Assembly (NCBI GenBank): GCA_037903475.1
Contig: JBAJFG010000632.1
Location: 124,001-188,000 of the forward strand
Reading direction: 5' to 3'
DNA from: Ancylostoma caninum
Lineage: Eukaryota > Nematoda > Chromadorea > Rhabditida > Ancylostomatidae
Length of the DNA: 64,000 bases
The translations under genes and the position numbers were made by a program. This document shows positions 9,801 to 19,412 of the stretch, piece by piece (position 1 is the stretch's first letter; the number at the start of each line of letters is the position of its first letter). The notes beneath the pieces were generated by a model. It searched no databases. It saw only the letters and a program-made list of their open reading frames with translations, and was not told where the DNA came from.

Positions 9801-12800
9801 GTGAACTCTACATCAAGAAAAATCAGGGAAGGTGCGAGGGGGGGGGGGGGGGGGGCTACACAAATTACCCTATAAGTTACTGAAGAAAACAACATCTGGG
9901 AGGTATGAGAGGAAGTGAAACGGGAAAAAGTTATAACGATGGACGAGGGACCACAATGGAACTAAAAAACCGAGAGGTCTTTTCTGATGTAAAACTCACG
10001 AATGGCATTTTTGCAGAAGCTCTGACAATCCAGTACTGTCTCGAAGTTGTTGTCGTTGCCCTGACACCCTGAACCAGGCCTCCATTAGTGGACTAGCGAC
10101 TAGATTAGCAGAGGTCGGTGGGGAGAGACATCACCTGTGTACTCGAACATCTGGCACTGCCTTGCTTTAGCGTTGTACCAGTACCTCTTGACACTTTCTG
10201 TGCAGTCGCCAACTCTCAGCGGCTGAGCGCAGATCGTTTCTGGAAATAAGAGCTGTGGACCCTGGTTGAACACCCAAGAAGATCCTGAGGATCCCACGTT
10301 TTCTCGGGCAACAAACGCCTTGGTCGACTCGGCACTCGTAGGACGAAGGACACTGGCCGTTCGTTTGGCATCGCTGCGCCTCCTCGCCCACCCGAAGAGG
10401 TATTCCTCGCTCACATTGCACTGAATACTGAGGTATTATGTGCGATATCCATGAACATTCTCATTGAACTAACTGAGGCTAGCGCTTTTTATTCCATTTA
10501 TTTATTTACAAGGCGGTGTACCCGGCTTCGCTCGGGCGTTCAATTTCTCCCGGCCATTTAAAGCTGATGCCAACATTTGTTGAACCAAAAAATCCTTTCA
10601 AAATGTTCATCATTTGGTGATCAGCTCAATTGACCCTCCTTCACCCTGCCCCCCCCTTCCCTCAAAAAATGGGGTGAAGTTGCTTGACTGGTAAATAAAT
10701 TCTTATAGTGCTTGCCTCATCCACGTTCAGCGATTCGGAAAGTCCCAGAAGGCACGTTTTCACCGACCCGTGTGCAAGAATGTCGAAAAATCAATATAAC
10801 AGATAAATCGATATTTTGGTCAAAACGGTTATAATACCCGTGTTCGGCGCATTGCGATACCCCAGTAGATATGTCTTTGCCGCTCAGTGGGCAAGAATAG
10901 CGAAAAATCAATAAAGTCAAAAAATCTATATTTCGCCCAAAATGGTTGCCATATCCGTGTTTAGCGTATTGAGTTGCCCCAGTAAAAATGTCCTCATCCG
11001 CCTCCTGGGCAAGAATGGCGAAAAATCAATAAAATCAATAAATCGATAATTTGACGCAAAGAGGTTGTCGTATTCGTGTTCAGCGCTTTGAGATACCCCA
11101 GTAGGCATGTTCTCGCTGGTCCCTGGTCAAGAAGAGAGAAAAATCAATAAAATCGATATAATCGATAAGCCAATCGATAATTCCAGGTGCAAAGTAGCCT
11201 GTAACCTCCGCCGGCCCCCGAGGAACCAACATGCAAAATTTGGTCCCGATCGGTTCATGCTCCGCGATTTCTATTCCGAACATACAAACATATAAACAAA
11301 CACACACACATACACACAAACTTTCGCTTTTATATATACAGATTTATTTTGTTTGAAATCTGCTTGGTTCCAATTATATTCACTATGTTGAGGATCTCTC
11401 AGCGAAGCTGACATCGAAAACCAAAATTTGGCTGGGTTGGACAGGCCAGAATTGTGTCACCGTTGCCCCCTACAGCAGATACGGCAGCAAATGAGAATAG
11501 CGAATTCGAAGTCAGTCCCAAACTGCATACAGTGATGGTCATTCACTGTTGCATCACAGAAACCCGCCCATCTGGCCAACCGCGCCGCGTCACACACGCA
11601 GTGCGGCAGAGCAGCTGACGTGGTTGTCCTGCGTTGCTGGTATTGATGTTTTGCTTATGTTTTTATCCATGCATACAAAGAAAACGGTAAAAACTCCGCC
11701 CGACAACAACAGCGTGCAGCCAGTCCTCCGTGCCGCGTAAGTGCAGTGCGGCAGACTAGACAGACGGCATTCTGTGATGTAAAACTGATTGACCGAGACT
11801 AGTGCCTATAAAGTATAGTTCAGAAGATAGTGCTACACTTTGTTCAACGCGAAGCAATTTACATAAATAATATATATTTATAGGTAGTAATGGATCTGTT
11901 CAATGCAACGATGCATATAATAATGTATAATTCCCTTTTCCAAATGTTAACCTCTTTAATGTACCCTTCCCCGTGTCCCCGTGGCAGTGACTCACCCTTT
12001 AATGGTCTTTGAATGATCTACTCATTCAGCAGGGGTGAACAAAAACTCACATCTAGCGCAGTACAACTCGCACTCGTGTCTGGACAAGAAATTGTTAAAG
12101 TTACCGCCCGCTCCGCGGTACACGAAATCCTGACATCGTCCCGTTGCAATGTCGTAGTAGAACCTTAAAATCAGTGTTCAGGCAGAATCTTGAAGCCTTC
12201 AGATTCAGCATTTTTCCATCTTCGTGATCAGCTGATTATAAATACTATTCATATGAACGTTATTTCTACGAATTTCAAAACTGACATCCCTGTGGGAGTT
12301 AAATATATGTATGAGGCGAACGGGTTGTCCGATGAAAAGAAACAGAAAAGTATTAGGATTCTTTGAATTCCTCTATTTGCGGAATAATTCCTTCTTTTCA
12401 TAGTGAACAATTCGCTAGATGACTCGCTACGTATATGAGGAGTTTAATTCAACAAAAATTGATAGGTTTGTAGCATCAAAATTAGAAAACGGAGAAGATA
12501 ACTGGTGAGTAATTGAACTAATGGCAATGCATTGTCTGATGTTTCCAAAATTGAATCTGATTTTGTTTCTTAGTTCCGATCAGGTGATTATGGGTGAGTG
12601 AATTATACTCGTCTGTAACTTTTTAAGCTCTTATAATACCAGGACGACTACGCTGGAACATTGTCCCTTTCAATAAAAAAATAGATGCGAGCGTTGACCT
12701 ATGATCGGCTGCACTGCACAAGGCAATCATGGTCACAGAGAAAATGAAAGCGAATAAAGAATGCATCAACATACCTGATTGTCTCTCTCCCAGTACTCAC

Positions 12801-15800
12801 AAGGAATCCAGCATGATAGATGCTTGATCGTGGTGTGAGATCAAAAGGTCGACCTCCACGAGCGGAGCAGACGGATGCTGAAGCAACATATTCCCTTTCT
12901 CAATGCATGATTCATTGCAGAATTCATTGAACAAAGAGTATGCACTTGGAGTGAGACAGCATAGATGCTGACTGCCAATCGAGGAGCACTGAAAATCGTT
13001 CCCGCAACTGGCAGAAGATGAGCACGACGTCACTGGTCGCTCCACGTCCGCAGACGGCTCGCCAGAGTACTGAGGAGAGCCTCGCTGGCACGCTGAAACG
13101 CTGACGTTACTGCAGAATATGGTGACAGAAGAGGCTGGGGAGGATAGTCGTACTATCTCGGCAGTAGGACTCGCAATGCTGGATAGTCCTGAAGTTGTTG
13201 GCAGAGTGGTACTTCGCATCCGAAGCAGCAGGATCCCACATGAACTGCTGACATGTACCTAAAGCACAGTTATTATTTATTGTTTAAACTACCTATCAAT
13301 TTGCTAATACATTTATTTATTTTTCATTTATTCGCCTACTTATCTCTCCATGAGCTAAGAAGAGTCGATGCGATTGGAAAGTCGATGTAGTGATATTAGG
13401 TCGCTATTCCTGATTTGGGTAATTGCTAGGCAATCGCTTTGATATTTATTTATTTGTCTCGATAGGTAGAAGCGTGTTTGCCAGTCTGCTCGGTTACACG
13501 GAACACGAAAATGTAGTAGTGTCAGAGATTGGGGCAGAGCTGGTAGTATTACACCACATTAATTCAGTTGAACATTCGTTCATTCATTCATTCATTGATC
13601 CATTGATTCATTCATTCATTCATTCATTCATTCATTCAGTCTTTTACTGGTTTATTTACTGCGCTGTCTATTTGTATTTCGGACGTTATAACATCGGTTT
13701 TCATCTCGCGTCAGTAGACATAGGTGCTAATACCCAATGCTACCAATTACTTACAATACCATTCTAAGAGAGCTACGATTATGGCCACGAAAAGGTAAGC
13801 ACATGACCGAAAACTAACCTACAAGGAAATCGGCCTGGTGTCCAGTTGAAACCTTCACAAAAACCCTGCCGGAACTGGCAAAAACTTTAAAAAAAATACC
13901 TGTTACTGAGTTGTACCACCAGCGAGGTTCCGTGGGGTTAGGACCAGTGGCTTGAGGCTGGATGCAGGCAAGGGCTGTAATATATCTTCTCTAGGATCCA
14001 TGAAAAAAAATTTACAGAAAAAAATTTTTATTCCTTTCCTTTGCTTTTTCAAGGATTTTTCATTTTTCTCATCATCTCTTTCGAGATGCTCTAGACAATT
14101 CTTTGAGGCACCCTATCGCCATTCAAGAGTTTAAGTAATGGAGAGAAAGATTCTCCAACCCTTTGCCACGTGATGCACATGGTGCATGACGACCTTCCGT
14201 CCAATTTTGGGCATGTGGTGGACATAGCACCACGTTATGCTTTCATGATAAAAATTCCACTCTTTCCCGATGCGCCTCTTCCAAGACTAATCACTAATTA
14301 GAAAAAAAAACAACAAATCACATTGACCTGAAAGGAGCTGAAGCATTAATTTGCCACCGATGCAAAAATGGGCTCGGTCCGCAATGTGTTAAGGAACAAT
14401 GAGGAAATCGGAACAGCAATATAAAAAAATAAACCTCGGCTGGGGCAGCAAACCCCATCCGCAGAGGGGGCGTACGACGACAGCGGAAACTTCGTAGCCA
14501 AATTTACCTGCAATAATAACTTAAGTCTGAGGAAAAAAAGGCAAGGAACATGTGTTCTATTTACGTGGGGACTCGTATGAATGCAGTCGTAGATGTCGCC
14601 GATGAACTCGCCCTCGGACGGCCAGATGCATGCGGCTCCACCGTGGAGTCCGACCACGGGTTCCACTGTGGCCGAGGAGCCAACTGTGCAACCAACTGGC
14701 AGCGATCCGGCTGCAGGATTTGGATCGTTGAGGGCTGAAGTGGTTCCAGCGTAAAATGCCGTGATCAGTTACAAAAATTTCCAACCATACCAATTTTGAA
14801 ACCGGCTCCTTCTGGCAGGGGGCAGACGAAGTACAAGGGTACAGTTGCCCCGGTACTGTGGTCCTTCAGTGACACACATACCCAACCATCTCGTGTTTCC
14901 CGAGCAACGTGGGTCTCTTCTGCAACGATAGCTTGGAGGATGTCACTCACTTCCGGAACAATCACGACACACCTGGACATCGACACGTGCCGATGCTGCT
15001 ATCCATCCTGCACTTCGCCCCTGGCCATACTGCTTCGCACTGCACGTCGTAGGTGCATCCGGGTTGATTTGGATTCACTTCTAAATAAGGCGTTTCGGTT
15101 GATTTGTTCTGAACGGCGGGGAGAATTCTAAAGGGCACCAATAGCAGTACTCACTTTCGTAGCAGTAATACTCCCGCATGATGTAGGTACTGAGACATGT
15201 GCAAACTCCTCCTGAACAATACATGCCCTGAAAAGCGGGAGATCAAGAACAGGATAGATTTGTATGGTCCTTTTGAATTAATGAAATTATTGACGTTATG
15301 GAGAGATTTCGAGGTAAAAACGCGGTAAAAATATGTGAAGGAATGTCGCCCATTTGTCCGCTTCGTACCCTTACCATATGCGGGTAAATAGGAAGAAGGA
15401 ATAGGTCCTCCCGGGACTCATAAGTGCTTCGAGGAGGGCTTACCTTTTTGTAACATGAAGGGAGAAGCGTACTCTATGTTGTCATGCTCCGTACTTAATA
15501 TCTATCATCTTCCATATATATAAAAGTGAAAGTTTGTTTGTGTGTTTGTGTGTTTGTGTGTGTGTGCTTGTGTGTTCCGAATAGAAATCGCGGAGGATGA
15601 ACCGATCGGGACCAAATTTTGCACATAGGTTCTTTGGGTGCCGGCGGAGGTTATAGGCTACTTTGCACCTGAGATTATTGATTGGTTTATCGATTGTATC
15701 GATTTTATTGATTTTTCGCTCTTCTTGACCAGGGACTAGCGAGAACATGCCTACTGGGGTACCCCAATGCGCTGAACACGAATATGACAACCATTTTGCG

Positions 15801-18800
15801 CCAATATATCGATTTATTGATTTTATTGATTTTCGCTCTTCTTGACCAGGTACTAGCGAGAACATGCATACTGGGGTATCTCAATGCGCTGAACACGAAT
15901 ATGACAACCATTTCGCGCCAATTTATCAATTTATTGATTTTATTGATTTTTCGCTCTTCTTGACCAGGTACTAGCGAGAACATGCATACTGGGGTATCTC
16001 AATGCGCTGAACACGAATATGACAACCATTTCGCGCCAATTTATCGATTTACTGATTTTATTGATTTTTCGCTCTTCTTGACCAGGGACTAGCGAGAACA
16101 TGCCTACTGGGCAGTGGCGGACGCAGGGGGGGGGGGCGGGGGGGGCGCGCCCCCCCCCGAGAATGGGTCGCCAAATTTTCGAAATTACTTTACAATACAA
16201 ATAAAAATCTTGTGTTAGTTTATTTTTAATTGTTTATTTTTATTATTATTTTTAATATATTTTTTATTTATTGTTTATTATTATAATTAATATTATTATT
16301 AATTTTACTTTCCGTCTGGGTCCCCAAAACGGCGGAGACCCCACTTTTCTTCCCACGCCCCCCCTCCCGCCCAGTTTCTGCGTCCGCCACTGCTACTGGG
16401 GTATCTCAATGCGCTGAACACGAATATGACAACCATTTCGCGCCAATTTATCGATTTATTGATTTTATTGATTTTTCGCTCTTCTTGATCATGGGGTGGT
16501 AAAGACATGTCTGCTGGGGTACCTCAATACGCTGAATAAGAATGACAACCATTTTGTACGAAATATTGATTTATTGATTTTGTCGATTTTTCCCCATTTT
16601 CGCTCGGGGACGGACAAAGACATGTCTTCTTGGGTTTCTCAATGCGCTGAATAGGAATATGACAAACATTTTGCATGAAATATCGGTTTTTCGATTTTAT
16701 TGATTTTTGGCTCTTCCGCCCAGTGAAGTGGTGAAGACATCTCTCCTGGGGTTCCTCGATATGCTGAGTATGAATATGACAACCATTTTGTACGAATACG
16801 TCAATTCAATGTCACCGAAATAGCTTTGCTAACTTTTCGCCCACAAGTCGATGGAAAACGTCACCTGGGCTTCGCTAACATGCTGATCACCAAAATTATG
16901 GAGGTTTTAACGAATCTGTCGATGATAGTCATTGGCCTCAGCAGTATGATGTAGCCAAGGTAATAAAACACCCGAGCGAAGCCGGGTACGGCAGCTAGTA
17001 TAACATAAAAAATGGGAAAATTGTGCTAGATACGTGCGTCAGTCGAGCGTCAACGTGCACACCCATTTGCGGGGTATTCTCCATAAAGACCAATCAACAC
17101 GACAAGTACTGGGTTGGTCCGGAAGTTTTGCACCAACATATTTTTTAAGATCCAAAATTTCATAGACTTTGAATCAGAATACCACTACATGTGAACTGTA
17201 TGGTCTATTAGCTCACGGAAGGCGCCTGATCCGACTTTGCCTGCAATTACGACTTTGCCCGCAGAATGCGTCTGGAAGGATATTTTAGCTAATGGCAGTA
17301 GGAAACATAAGAATGGAAGGAACCACACCATATGCATATCAAAAAAGTGCAAAAAATAGATCAGTCAGCCGAGAAATGATGAGGTCGTAGTTGCGGACAA
17401 AGTCGGATCGGGCGCCCTCTGTGAGCTAATAGACTGTAGAACACACCTGGCTACAGCCACACAACAATCGGAATTGGACAACTACAAGCGCTGCGTTACA
17501 GAAAACAGATGTCGACTTGTGTCCTCAACAAAATGAGTGCCTTGCAAAAGTGAGTGTTTGTCATTCTTTACCCCACATGAGAAACTCTCCCACCAACTCA
17601 TTACTGGATATGAGAACTGGGTGCTGAGTGTTAACCATGTGCGAGAAAAAAGTTGACTCCAGCGTGGCGAACCATCCCCAAAACAGCCGAAAGAGAAGTG
17701 CACGAAAGAAGGTTTTTCTGTGTTGTTGGTGGAATTCCGAGGGAATGCTGTGCTGTGAACTGCTGCCACCTATGCTCGCCGTGACGGCCCAAATCTACTC
17801 TTCTCAACCACAGAAATTGGGGCACCCTATTCGTTTGAAGCACAGAATAATTGAACATGTTGCTTAACCTCATGACACGCACGACCTCATATGGCAAATC
17901 TTATTTATTGCCGAACTAGGTTAGGAAATCCTACCACACCCTGCTTATTCGCCTGACTTATCCCAGTCTGACTATCACTTGTTTGGAGCACTGAAGCTGC
18001 ATTCACGAGAAGAAAAATTCGATGATCAGACTAAACTGAAAAGTGAGATTTTGAGCTTCTTCGACTAGCAGCTGTCAGAGTTCTTGACTTCTGAATTTGA
18101 TCCTCTAGTGAAGCATGAGCCTGCCTACGTTAGACGTAATAAAAAGTCCCAATACACTAAGTAAAAAGTTAATAGGGAACAAAAGACAACATAGAACATA
18201 GTGTCAAGAAGTCAGAAGGATAAGAAATTTTCTCAGAAAATTCCACATTTTTTCAAAACCAATGGCTTCGCGGAACCAACGAATTTCATGCTTCAGTAGA
18301 ACATACTTTGCAGGACGATCGAACCGAACATGTTTGGAGGCGAGTAAAATTTATTCATAATCAGCGGATAGACTGTGATAGGAGGCCGCATGCATTATTG
18401 AGATTACGCAGAGAAAGCGCGTTAACACCCCACAAATTTACCCATCCTTGACACGGACGTCAACACGTTCACCGTGGGTAATCTTAGTGATGCGTCTAGG
18501 GCAGGCTAATAACAAGAAAACAAGTGAAAAATTCTGCTATTGTTTTCTCCTTGAAAAACAATGCCAACGGAAGTGTAGGCATGCTTATAGCAAAAATTAA
18601 CACTCACTCCGAGACAGTCAGTGTTGTACTGGCATACATCGCCAACCCGACCGCTGCCTAAAAAGAAATGTCAGCGTGTAACCTACGATGGTTTTCCACT
18701 TAGTGAGTGAGTCTAGACGGCAAGACTGGCTACACTGTGCTTGAAGCCACAAAAATAATGAAGAACCTGAGACAGACAGCCCCTGCATCAATGGTTCTGC

Positions 18801-19134
18801 GGTCGGATCGACGCAGCCGCTGCCTTCCTCGTACAGGGAGCCAAGGGTGCACTCCCGCAGCTGCATCACGGAGCCGTCGCATTCCAAGAAAGAAGTGGCC
18901 GCTCGACGAATCAAACTGAAAACACGATTTGCACGTGACGACCCAGCCTTCCGCGGCCACTCACTTGCTACTGGGATCGCAGAACAGCACGGGATAGGTG
19001 CCATGTGCTTGGCAGACGTCGCCAGCTTTGAAGAAGAAACGGCACTCATCGCATGGCTGATCTATGCACTCTGAATAGGAGGCGACGCGCCCGAGAAAGA
19101 CGAGCACGCACGTCACGCGCACGTGGAGTCGCAT
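3885..19134 (-). CDS. Secreted multi-module Kunitz / EB / lustrin-type cysteine-rich protein (whole gene, about 19 coding exons)
   Basis: I traced coding exons by splice signals and phase: 19134-18965, 18915-18767, 18657-18608, 15227-15155, 15080-14973, 14919-14791, 14734-14565, 14507-14435, 13974-13900, 13258-13154, 13092-12946, an unresolved piece ending 12776, 12163-12051, 10420-10298, 10239-10135, 10068-10000, 8639-8502, 8447-8271, 4289-4113. Frames join across each junction except around the unresolved piece. The product is about 730-750 residues: signal peptide, Cys-rich N-terminal module, chitin-binding-like module, EB-type modules, then alternating lustrin-type Cys modules and five Kunitz domains. 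It should be secreted to the extracellular matrix or cuticle. Nematode relatives with Kunitz plus lustrin-type repeats include moulting-related proteins such as MLT-11; I cannot tell orthology from sequence alone, so no symbol is given. The long introns are filled with transposons. Confidence 0.8.
4113..4289 (-). CDS. Exon 19: Kunitz domain 5 and end of protein
   Basis: Acceptor TTTCCAG; 177-bp phase 1-1 exon with [43 protein letters not shown]. Six cysteines, P1 glycine. Two ends are possible. Splicing at the GTGAGT donor (4112) to an acceptor at 3960 makes a TAG across the junction (T plus AG). Reading on without splicing adds about 25 residues to the TAG at 4035-4033. An AATAAA lies at 3890-3885 on this strand. 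Confidence 0.9.
4300..8270. other. Intron 18, about 4 kb, with a faint retroelement gag-like remnant
   Basis: No Kunitz or lustrin exon is visible. On the plus strand near 5620-5800, a broken frame with [14 protein letters not shown] and KQQRSDCRQ resembles gag proteins of LTR retrotransposons. Further frames at 6090-6540 are stop-interrupted. I could not identify family or ends. Confidence 0.3.
8271..8447 (-). CDS. Exon 18: Kunitz domain 4
   Basis: 177-bp phase 1-1 exon that encodes a whole Kunitz domain: [46 protein letters not shown]. All six cysteines are present; P1 is glycine. Its length is identical to that of exon 19. Confidence 0.95.
8502..8639 (-). CDS. Exon 17: lustrin-type Cys module
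   Basis: 138-bp phase 1-1 exon: [30 protein letters not shown] then WGCCPTK. It sits 54 bp upstream of the exon for Kunitz domain 4. Confidence 0.9.
8844..8996. repeat. Foldback element in intron 16
   Basis: Inverted arms of about 50 bp (ACTCCAAACG..GACAAGAG..GACCGCGGCGCGGCTCTCTT, shown here in parts) flank a short centre that is itself partly palindromic. GC-rich against an AT-rich background. Candidate MITE; no target duplication recognised. Confidence 0.7.
9839..9856 (+). repeat. Poly-G run
   Basis: An uninterrupted G tract of about 18 bp in an intron. May form a G-quadruplex or be an assembly-sensitive site. Confidence 0.8.
10000..10239 (-). CDS. Exons 15 and 16: Kunitz domain 3
   Basis: Exon 15 (10239-10135) encodes [29 protein letters not shown] and exon 16 (10068-10000) [19 protein letters not shown]; the codon for G is split by a 66-bp intron. 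All six Kunitz cysteines are present. The P1 position (after the second Cys) is threonine, unlike the Arg/Lys of trypsin inhibitors. Confidence 0.9.
10298..10420 (-). CDS. Exon 14: lustrin-type Cys module
   Basis: 123-bp phase 1-1 exon: [29 protein letters not shown] then GVCCPRK. Six cysteines in the same spacing as exons 11 and 17; it precedes Kunitz domain 3. Confidence 0.85.
10509..11342 (-). mobile_element. Non-autonomous Helitron-like element, family H1 (minus strand)
   Basis: On the minus strand it begins TCTGTATATATAAAAGCG after a host A. It contains a CA/GT-rich stretch, then about four diverged units of a roughly 117-bp repeat (each with ..AATCAATAAA.. and GCGxATTGxGxTACCCCAGTA). 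It ends with a hairpin CCCGAGCGAAGCCGGG and CTTG before a host T. The A/T insertion point, 5'-TC start and 3' hairpin are Helitron hallmarks; the terminal CTTG departs from the usual CTRR. No Rep/helicase is encoded. Confidence 0.65.
11537..11795. mobile_element. MITE with GGTCAxTCAxT ends, copy 1
   Basis: Inverted ends GGTCATTCACTGTTGCATCA and (other strand) GGTCAATCAGTTTTACATCA; the interior carries GTGCGGCAGA-type inverted segments and CCCGACAACAACAGCG. A related unit at 19413-19707 shares ends and interior. Confidence 0.6.
12051..12163 (-). CDS. Exon 13: C-terminal half of Kunitz-like domain 2
   Basis: Phase 2 in, phase 1 out (donor GTGAGT at 12050). Encodes [20 protein letters not shown] then [15 protein letters not shown]. 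The fourth Kunitz cysteine (C38) is alanine (YRGAGGN in place of YGGCGGN). The first half should come from a piece ending at the CAG/GTATG donor at 12776/12775, which in phase 2 supplies the R and reads [13 protein letters not shown] could not place a matching upstream acceptor, so this exon (12) is unresolved or damaged. Confidence 0.7.
12776..12877 (-). other. Unresolved exon 12 region (first half of Kunitz-like domain 2)
   Basis: TTGCTTCAG acceptor at 12878 and CAG/GTATG donor at 12775 frame 102 bp open in one frame. The frame that enters in phase 1 (..SVCSARGGR..) is not the frame that leaves in phase 2 to join exon 13. Either a smaller exon is used, or a one-base change or sequence error has broken it. 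Confidence 0.4.
12946..13092 (-). CDS. Exon 11: lustrin-type Cys module
   Basis: 147-bp phase 1-1 exon. Pattern CQRGSPQ...[29 protein letters not shown], the same arrangement as exons 14 and 17. Only a 61-bp intron separates it from exon 10. Such modules alternate with Kunitz domains in nematode secreted proteins. Confidence 0.8.
13154..13974 (-). CDS. Exons 9 and 10: Kunitz-like domain 1, lacking the reactive-loop disulfide
   Basis: Exon 9 (13974-13900) encodes [20 protein letters not shown] and exon 10 (13258-13154) [29 protein letters not shown]; the frames join as T-G-T-C. The Kunitz framework is clear (CxxP, RWWYN, NNF, CxxYC). The second cysteine (C14 in BPTI numbering; GPC becomes GPN) and the fourth (C38; the GGC loop becomes [12 protein letters not shown]) are both gone. 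Only the C5-C55 and C30-C51 pairs remain, so the P1 loop is not clamped. Confidence 0.85.
13562..13640 (+). repeat. (ATTC)n microsatellite
   Basis: About 18 near-perfect copies of the tetramer CATT/ATTC in intron 9 of the Kunitz gene. Confidence 0.9.
14435..14734 (-). CDS. Exons 7 and 8: Cys module ending GVCCPSR
   Basis: Exon 7 (14734-14565) encodes [28 protein letters not shown] and joins in phase 0 to exon 8 (14507-14435), ending [13 protein letters not shown]. The xVCCPxR end matches the lustrin-type modules further on (exons 11, 14, 17), but where those have CPSSYEC this one reads FPLSSYA, so two cysteines are missing. The short intron is 57 bp. Confidence 0.75.
14791..14919 (-). CDS. 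Exon 6: linker-like module
   Basis: 129-bp phase 1-1 exon (acceptor TTGCAG, donor G/GTATGG). Encodes a Cys-poor segment ([26 protein letters not shown]). I do not recognise a domain; it may be the N-terminal part of the module completed in exons 7-8. Confidence 0.75.
14973..15227 (-). CDS. Exons 4 and 5: EB-type cysteine modules
   Basis: Exon 3 (18657-18608, phase 1 in, phase 0 out) ends ..[11 protein letters not shown] and joins in phase 0 across a 3.4-kb intron to exon 4 (15227-15155, [13 protein letters not shown]..), giving the CxxxxDC...CxxGxCxC pattern of an EB module. Exon 5 (15080-14973, acceptor TTATTTAG) encodes a second one: [18 protein letters not shown]...GTCRCP. The intron between exons 4 and 5 is 74 bp. 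EB modules occur in nematode extracellular proteins, often next to Kunitz domains. Confidence 0.8.
15508..16998 (+). mobile_element. Non-autonomous Helitron-like element, family H1 (plus strand)
   Basis: Starts TCTTCCATATATATAAAAG after a host A and has a GT-rich region. It then holds about seven or eight units of a 117-bp tandem repeat (anchor CTCTTCTTGACCAGGG at about 15718, 15836, 15955, 16073 and 16480), and ends with hairpin CCCGAGCGAAGCCGGG and CTAG before a host T. It is the opposite orientation of the 10.5-kb copy, in intron 3 of the Kunitz gene. A hAT MITE interrupts the repeat array. Confidence 0.75.
16112..16392. mobile_element. hAT-type MITE nested in the Helitron-like repeat array
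   Basis: 281 bp with inverted ends CAGTGGCGGACGCAG / CTGCGTCCGCCACTG, G/C tracts next to the ends and an AT-rich centre. Flanked by an exact 8-bp duplication CTACTGGG (16104-16111 and 16393-16400). The 8-bp duplication indicates hAT-superfamily mobilisation. Confidence 0.9.
17109..18165 (+). pseudogene. Mariner transposase pseudogene with nested foldback MITE
   Basis: Left end CTGGGTTGGTCCGGAAG after TA. Broken frames in order give RKKSW-like, [18 protein letters not shown], and near 17930 [19 protein letters not shown] followed by KLHSREEKF and [14 protein letters not shown], the C-terminal D-containing part of a mariner transposase. Frameshifts and stops throughout. Inverted arms GTCTATTAGCTCAC..GGCGCC..GATCCGACTTTG at about 17203 and 17435 show a smaller foldback element inserted in its 5' part. 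It lies in intron 3 of the Kunitz gene. Confidence 0.8.
18608..18657 (-). CDS. Exon 3: first half of the first EB module
   Basis: 50-bp exon between a TTTTTAG acceptor and a GTGAGT donor. It contributes [11 protein letters not shown], completed by exon 4. The intron that follows (18607-15228) contains a mariner remnant and a Helitron-like element. Confidence 0.8.
18767..18915 (-). CDS. Exon 2: chitin-binding-like Cys module
   Basis: Flanked by a TTTTCAG acceptor and a CAG/GTTC donor; phase 2 in, phase 1 out. Encodes a segment with [19 protein letters not shown] and GCVDP, the aromatic-plus-Cys spacing seen in nematode peritrophin-like chitin-binding repeats. That assignment is by spacing only. 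Confidence 0.75.
18965..19134 (-). CDS. Exon 1: start codon, signal peptide and first Cys-rich module
   Basis: ATG at 19134-19132 opens a short basic start (MRLHVR), a hydrophobic core (VTCVLVFLG) and a plausible signal-peptidase site after ASYS, followed by a compact Cys-rich segment ([24 protein letters not shown]). The exon ends in phase 2 at a GTGAGT donor (18964-18959). The start is chosen because the signal peptide reads straight into the mature protein with no intron. I see no TATA box or other clear promoter element upstream. Confidence 0.85.
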
Positions 19135-19412
19135 CCGTATGCGATCGGAAGGGAACTGAAATGACTACCTTAATGGAGCAGAAGGTGATTTGGGTTATGT
19201 TCTTATCAAAACAAGGCAAAACGAGTTGTCGACTTCCCATAAAGAGGAAACGGAATTCAGAGCAGAGAGATTCAAATATTTGAGAGAGCACCTGGAGATT
19301 GAACTCGCTTATGTCTAAATCATTTCGGAATATCTACGACTGTGCAAAGGGAGCGGACTTCAACTGTAGCCCAGGTTCTTTTTGTGATTAACGCCTTTTT
19401 TTCCATGATACA

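Noticed and set aside
10926..16508. Repeated short proteins containing [12 protein letters not shown]
   Set aside because: They are translations of the 117-bp Helitron tandem unit (39 codons), present in both orientations.
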